Source: Haladaptatus halobius (GTDB lineage Archaea; Halobacteriota; Halobacteria; Halobacteriales; Haladaptataceae). Taken from it: DNA of 64,000 nucleotides. Location: NCBI RefSeq assembly GCF_020618475.1, contig NZ_CP085335.1, positions 2,232,001-2,296,000 on the forward strand, in the 5' to 3' direction. The position numbers and the translations under genes were made by a program. The notes beneath the pieces are model-generated. The model was not told where the DNA came from. It was given only the letters and a program-made list of their open reading frames with translations, and searched no databases. Positions 60,935 to 64,000 of the stretch are shown in pieces. Each line of letters starts with the position of its first letter. The first letter of the stretch is position 1.

Positions 60935-61594
60935 CTATGCGGCTCCTCGAAGTCGTTCTCGTACCGCCGGGAGCGCGTCCTGCGCGGCGATGAGCGCGAC
61001 GCGGTCGCCCGCCTCGATCTCGGTTCCGGGGAGCGGTATCGTCAACCGGTCGCGCGAGCGTCCGTGGGCGTAAATGCGAGCGTCGGTCGGCAGTTCGATC
61101 GCCGCGACGTGCGTGCCGATCAACGGCGAGTCGTCCGGAATCCGCATTGTGGTCAGCTGTAACTGCTCGGTGAGATCCGCGATGACGTCGAAATCACCGC
61201 CGAGTAGTGCGGTCTTCGCTCCCGCCGCGCCGAGGCGCTCGGGGTAGATGACCTCGTCCACGTCGTCGGCGAACTTGTGGTAGATGTCCTCGCGGTAGTC
61301 CTCGTCGATGCGCATGACGGTTCGGCAGCCGTGGTGTTTGCCGACCATGCAGGCGGCGAAGTTGACGTTCAGGTCGCCGGTCAGCCCCCCGATAGCGTCG
61401 GCCGATTCGAGGTCGGCGTCGGTCAGCACGGTCTCATCCGCGCCGTCGCCTTCGATGACCTCGAACCCTTCCTGGCGGGCTCGCTCGGCTTTCTCGCGGT
61501 CGTTCTCCACGATGACCACGTCGTGGCCCTCCTCGCCGAGCACTCGCGCGGTTCGCATCCCCACTCGACCGGAACCGACGATAACAAATCGCAT
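60935..61594 (-). CDS. trkA: TrkA/KTN potassium-uptake regulatory protein, copy 2
   Basis: A 219-residue paralogue of the 56149 protein with the same blocks: RFVIVGSGRVGMRTARVLGE, IGGLTGDLNVNFAACMVGKH and TVMRIDEDYREDIYHKFADD. The C-terminal RCK half differs (DDSPLIGTHVAAIELPTDAR). Near-identical nucleotide runs around 56560-56640 and 61310-61400 indicate a duplication or conversion. It is not coupled to a RAM gene. Start ATG 61594, nine codons into the open frame. Confidence 0.92.
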   Translation of the reverse strand: MRFVIVGSGRVGMRTARVLGEEGHDVVIVENDREKAERARQEGFEVIEGDGADETVLTDADLESADAIGGLTGDLNVNFAACMVGKHHGCRTVMRIDEDYREDIYHKFADDVDEVIYPERLGAAGAKTALLGGDFDVIADLTEQLQLTTMRIPDDSPLIGTHVAAIELPTDARIYAHGRSRDRLTIPLPGTEIEAGDRVALIAAQDALPAVRERLRGAA

Positions 61595-61639
61595 GGTTGT
61601 CCAATGGCGCAGGTGGGACAAAAGCGTTGGTGACGTGCG

Positions 61640-62147
61640 TCAGTTCGCCGAGATGACGACGCTGGCTGTGTCGGTGTCGCCATCGGGGTCGGTGATGCGC
61701 AGTGTCACCTCTACCGATTCGCAGTCCGGGACAGTTACTTCCACCAAGTGTCCGGTTTCGTCGTACTCACCGTCGTCGTCGGTGTCCCAGTCGTTGCGGT
61801 CGGGATTCGTGAGGTAGTACGCTAACCCGAGGTCGTCGCCGTGGTCGAGGGTCTACGTCGTGGAGATCAATTCCTGTCCCCTGACCGTCGTGGCCAGCGT
61901 CACTGGTTTCGGCTGTGGTCTCGGTCTCCGACGCTTGCGAAGCCGACTGCCCCTGGGATGAATCCTCAAACGTTCCGTCGTCGTCTTGCTCCGAGTCGTC
62001 CAGATGCAACTTCGTGAAATGGTAGTCACAAAGTGCCCCGGGGCCGACGGAATGGACGGCCGCCTGCAGGCAGCGGACATCGAACAGCCGCGACCCGCTG
62101 AACTGTCGCGGCTCATACAATCTCCCCCAGATGGCCAGTATTGCCAC
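61640..62147 (-). pseudogene. Decayed PKD-domain protein
   Basis: On the minus strand, GTG 62147 opens MAILAIWGRLYEPRQFSG and later a Ser/Thr/Gln-rich linker (SSQGQSASQASETETTAE). The frame then shifts near 61950 into LATTVRGQELISTT, is broken by a TAG near 61855, and resumes as LDHGDDLGLAYYLTNPDRND and VEVTLRITDPDGDTDTASVV. The last part is a clear PKD-domain end. With one shift and one stop it is not translatable as a whole. Probably once a surface protein. Confidence 0.7.
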
Positions 62148-62155
62148 TATGAGCC

Positions 62156-62164
62156 TTTATATAC
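62156..62164 (-). promoter_or_regulatory. TATA box for minus-strand gene at 62147
   Basis: On the minus strand GTATATAAA is a strong archaeal TATA box, just upstream of the decayed PKD gene. Spacing to a start is too short for 62147, so it may mark a start further in, at the ATG 62116. Confidence 0.45.
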
Positions 62165-62188
62165 GCAGAATTTGACCAGAATACAGCA

Positions 62189-62260
62189 AGCCTAGGCCGG
62201 GATTTGAACCCGGGCTCTCGTCCTTACCAAGGACGCGCTTTACCGCTAAGCTACCCAGGC
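62189..62260 (-). tRNA. tRNA-Thr (GGT)
   Basis: Read on the minus strand: acceptor GCCTGGG pairs with CCTAGGC (one G-T pair), with discriminator T. The anticodon arm CGTCC-TTGGTAA-GGACG gives anticodon GGT, and the T-arm is CCGGGTTCAAATCCCGG. D-arm AGCTTAGCGGTAAAGC. 72 nt, no intron, no encoded CCA. Confidence 0.95.
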
Positions 62261-62310
62261 GCGGCATTCATTTCTACACGCGGAACCAACTTTAGGCGTT
62301 TCGATTCGCA

Positions 62311-62952
62311 TCAAGGGTCGGTGGCGGACGATGGGGCCTCGTCCGGCCAGTTCGTTTGTCTGCCCGACAGCTTCACCAACGTGTCGATCGCGTCGTCGGA
62401 GAGCAACTCCGCCGATTCGTGTTCGGTGGTCGACGCGGTGAGCCGCTCCGCGTACCGCCGAGTTCCGGCTGGTACGTCACCGCCGCCAACCGTCGTTCCG
62501 GCGACGATGGCGAGTTCGAATACGTCGATTTCGAGTGCGCGGTCGGCGTGCAGTTCGGTCTGGTCTCGACCGAACGACTTGACGGTCTGAACCGCTGTAT
62601 CGGCGGCCTCCGTGCGAGCGAGGAGGGAGAAACCGCGAGAGACCATCACGTCCGCCGCCAGAATGGCGAGGTTACTTTCGGTATGCTGTGGTTCCGTCTC
62701 CCACGGTTCGTCGAGCGCGAGCCGTCGGGTGAGTTGCAGTCCCTCGTAGATAAGTTGGACACCGGCGGCGCGACTCTCGACCTCAGTCGTGCTGGCATCG
62801 CCGCCGACCGCTCGCGCGCTCAGCAGCGTCAACACGCCCGGAACCATTCCCGACGAGTCCAGCAGTCCGCCGATGCGGTCGCGGAGTTGCGCTGGCGTGA
62901 TATCCCCGATAGCCTCGCGCGCTGCTCCGCGCGCCCGGACGGCCTCTTCCAT
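62311..62952 (-). CDS. Conserved haloarchaeal all-helical protein, DUF7114-like
   Basis: A 213-residue helical soluble protein: MVPGVLTLLSARAVGGDAST, AAGVQLIYEGLQLTRRLALD, NLAILAADVMVSRGFSLLAR. The regular helical pattern resembles isoprenoid-synthase-like folds but has no DDxxD motif, so no activity is proposed. Start ATG 62952 (MEEAVRARG). A haloarchaeal family I recall as DUF7114; function unknown. Divergent from the enoyl-CoA hydratase gene. Confidence 0.75.
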   Translation of the reverse strand: MEEAVRARGAAREAIGDITPAQLRDRIGGLLDSSGMVPGVLTLLSARAVGGDASTTEVESRAAGVQLIYEGLQLTRRLALDEPWETEPQHTESNLAILAADVMVSRGFSLLARTEAADTAVQTVKSFGRDQTELHADRALEIDVFELAIVAGTTVGGGDVPAGTRRYAERLTASTTEHESAELLSDDAIDTLVKLSGRQTNWPDEAPSSATDP

Positions 62953-63012
62953 TGTCGGGGAGTTACGACGGAACCGCCAAAGACCTTTGGAAAGCGTCGC
63001 CAACGGGACGGT

Positions 63013-63726
63013 ATGATTGACGTACTCGACGGTGCGGAGATCAGAACCGTTACGATAGTCCGTCCGGAGCGTCGCAACGCGCTCACGCCGGACGGATTGG
63101 ACGACCTCGCACGCGCCGTCCGCGAAGCGCACCAACCGGTCGTCTACTTGTGCGGCGAAGGTGCGGCATTCTGTGCTGGCGCCGACCTCGACATCGTGGC
63201 TGGATTAGACCGCGAGTCAGCGGAGGAGTTCGCGGAACGTGGCCAGCGAGTAACGAACGAGATCGAACGCGCCGACAGCGTCGTCGTCGCGGGAATCGAC
63301 GGCGCGGCGCGAGGTGGCGGTGTCGAACTCGCGCTGGCGTGTGACCTGCGGGTCGCCACGCCGGACGCGACGTTCGCCGAACCAGGCGTCCAACTCGGTA
63401 TCTTCGGCGCGTGGGGCGGTACTGCCCGACTTCCGGATATCGTTGGATTGGGCGATGCGCTCGACCTCGCGCTCTCGGGTCGGGTCGTGACCGCCGAGGA
63501 CGCACGGCGGATGGGTCTCGTCTCGCGTATCGTCGAGGAGCCGCGTTCGGTGGCCGAGGAGATAGCGGTGAACGCCCCCGACGCACTCCGCATCGTCAAA
63601 ACCCGTGTCCGCGACCGCTCCTCGGTGAACGTGCAGACCGAACGCGAGGCGGAAGCCTTCGGCGAACTCGTGGCGGCGAACGCCGCCGATATCGCGGCCC
63701 GGCGGAATTCCGGCGAGCCGAAGTAG
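63013..63726 (+). CDS. Enoyl-CoA hydratase/isomerase family protein
   Basis: A 237-residue crotonase. The oxyanion-hole blocks are EGAAFCAGADLDIVAG (first Gly/Ala) and IDGAARGGGVELALACDLRV (second). The usual catalytic Glu after the second block lies near EPGVQLGIFGAWGGTARLPD. This pattern covers enoyl-CoA hydratase, 1,4-dihydroxy-2-naphthoyl-CoA synthase and others, so the exact reaction is not fixed. ATG 63013. Convergent with nadE; 15 nt between stops. Confidence 0.9.
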   Translation: MIDVLDGAEIRTVTIVRPERRNALTPDGLDDLARAVREAHQPVVYLCGEGAAFCAGADLDIVAGLDRESAEEFAERGQRVTNEIERADSVVVAGIDGAARGGGVELALACDLRVATPDATFAEPGVQLGIFGAWGGTARLPDIVGLGDALDLALSGRVVTAEDARRMGLVSRIVEEPRSVAEEIAVNAPDALRIVKTRVRDRSSVNVQTEREAEAFGELVAANAADIAARRNSGEPK

Positions 63727-63741
63727 TGCAGAGGAGTCGAG

Positions 63742-64000
63742 TTACAGGGGGTTGGGTGACGGCGGGACGGCGCGCTTGTGCGTGCTTCGATCGTACATCG
63801 CGTCGATGCGCCGCACGTCCTCCTCCGTCGCGTCTTCGACCTGTCGGGCAGTCGCGGCCGCGGAGAGTGGTCCATCGACGTGGAGCGCCAGAATCGCGTC
63901 GAGGGTGTCGTAGCTGATACCTAGTTCCTCCTCATCTGTCTGGCCCGCCCACAGTCCGGCGGTGGGTTCCTTCTCCACGAGTTCGTCCGGCACGCCGACG
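63742..64000 (-). CDS. nadE: NAD+ synthetase, 3' end only
   Basis: The C-terminal 85 residues before the TAA at 63742-63744. DELVEKEPTAGLWAGQTDEE followed by LGISYDTLDAIL is the hallmark tail of ammonia- or glutamine-dependent NAD+ synthetase, where the Lys-Glu-Pro stretch contacts ATP and deamido-NAD. The gene continues beyond the window, so the N-terminal ATP-binding part is not seen. Haloarchaeal NadE is normally the short ammonia-type enzyme. Confidence 0.92.
   Translation of the reverse strand, partial: VGVPDELVEKEPTAGLWAGQTDEEELGISYDTLDAILALHVDGPLSAAATARQVEDATEEDVRRIDAMYDRSTHKRAVPPSPNPL

Overview
This 64 kb window is chromosomal DNA from a haloarchaeon (class Halobacteria). The evidence is the high G+C with acidic, Asp/Glu-rich proteins, leaderless starts about 27 nt after TATA-like boxes, HalOD1 and HTH_10 (bacterio-opsin activator) domains, Lrp/AsnC regulators, archaeal-type MptA, and many small proteins of kinds I know only from haloarchaea. 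I cannot name the genus from sequence alone. There is no rRNA, transposase, CRISPR array or prophage. Three tRNAs are present: Ile-GAT, Leu-TAA and Thr-GGT. The window opens inside mptA and closes inside nadE.

Layout. 1-9.9 kb: end of mptA, a FAD oxidoreductase, a decayed phosphate-transporter remnant, a UspA protein, an NADH-type reductase, many small conserved unknowns and a Vms1-type peptidyl-tRNA hydrolase. 9.9-24.7 kb: core metabolism, with thrB, purS-purQ, purU, carA and a distant carB, plus a CBS protein behind a 34-bp near-palindrome and a Tat-exported M23 endopeptidase. 24.7-34.1 kb: tRNA-Ile, a cytochrome P450, a broken membrane-anchored protein, a cyclophilin, a DUF255 protein, TrmB, MoaB and HTH_10 regulators and a zinc-type dehydrogenase. 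34.2-51.8 kb: a cluster for peptide uptake and cutting. It holds an S9 peptidase, an M55 D-aminopeptidase (frameshifted), an S13 D-Ala-D-Ala peptidase, a complete Dpp-type ABC importer, a fold-III PLP decarboxylase of the diaminopimelate type, a sodium symporter with a 44-aa accessory protein, an NlpC/P60 (C40) endopeptidase and a JAMM protease. 52.3-55.9 kb: a two-gene unit of a HalOD1 signalling protein and a CHAT-type cysteine protease, followed by a small conserved protein. 55.9-64 kb: two TrkA/KTN proteins, two stand-alone RAM-domain proteins, a shattered beta-helix protein, a lone E1-alpha dehydrogenase, a decayed PKD protein, tRNA-Thr, enoyl-CoA hydratase and the end of nadE.

The most interesting idea is that the 34-52 kb cluster, perhaps with the exported M23 enzyme, scavenges bacterial cell-wall peptides in an organism that has no murein of its own. 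It parallels the Bacillus dpp-ykf cluster: M55 enzyme, Dpp importer and SH3-NlpC/P60 enzyme, here with a DAP-decarboxylase-type enzyme added. The HalOD1-CHAT pair is a second candidate for an undescribed system.

At least eight loci carry frameshifts or stops (near 2.18, 6.05, 27.0-27.35, 36.37, 47.6, 54.9, 57.9-58.7 and 61.9 kb), nearly all in accessory genes. Some sit in G or C runs, so some may be sequence errors rather than decay. I list the broken reading frames as they stand.
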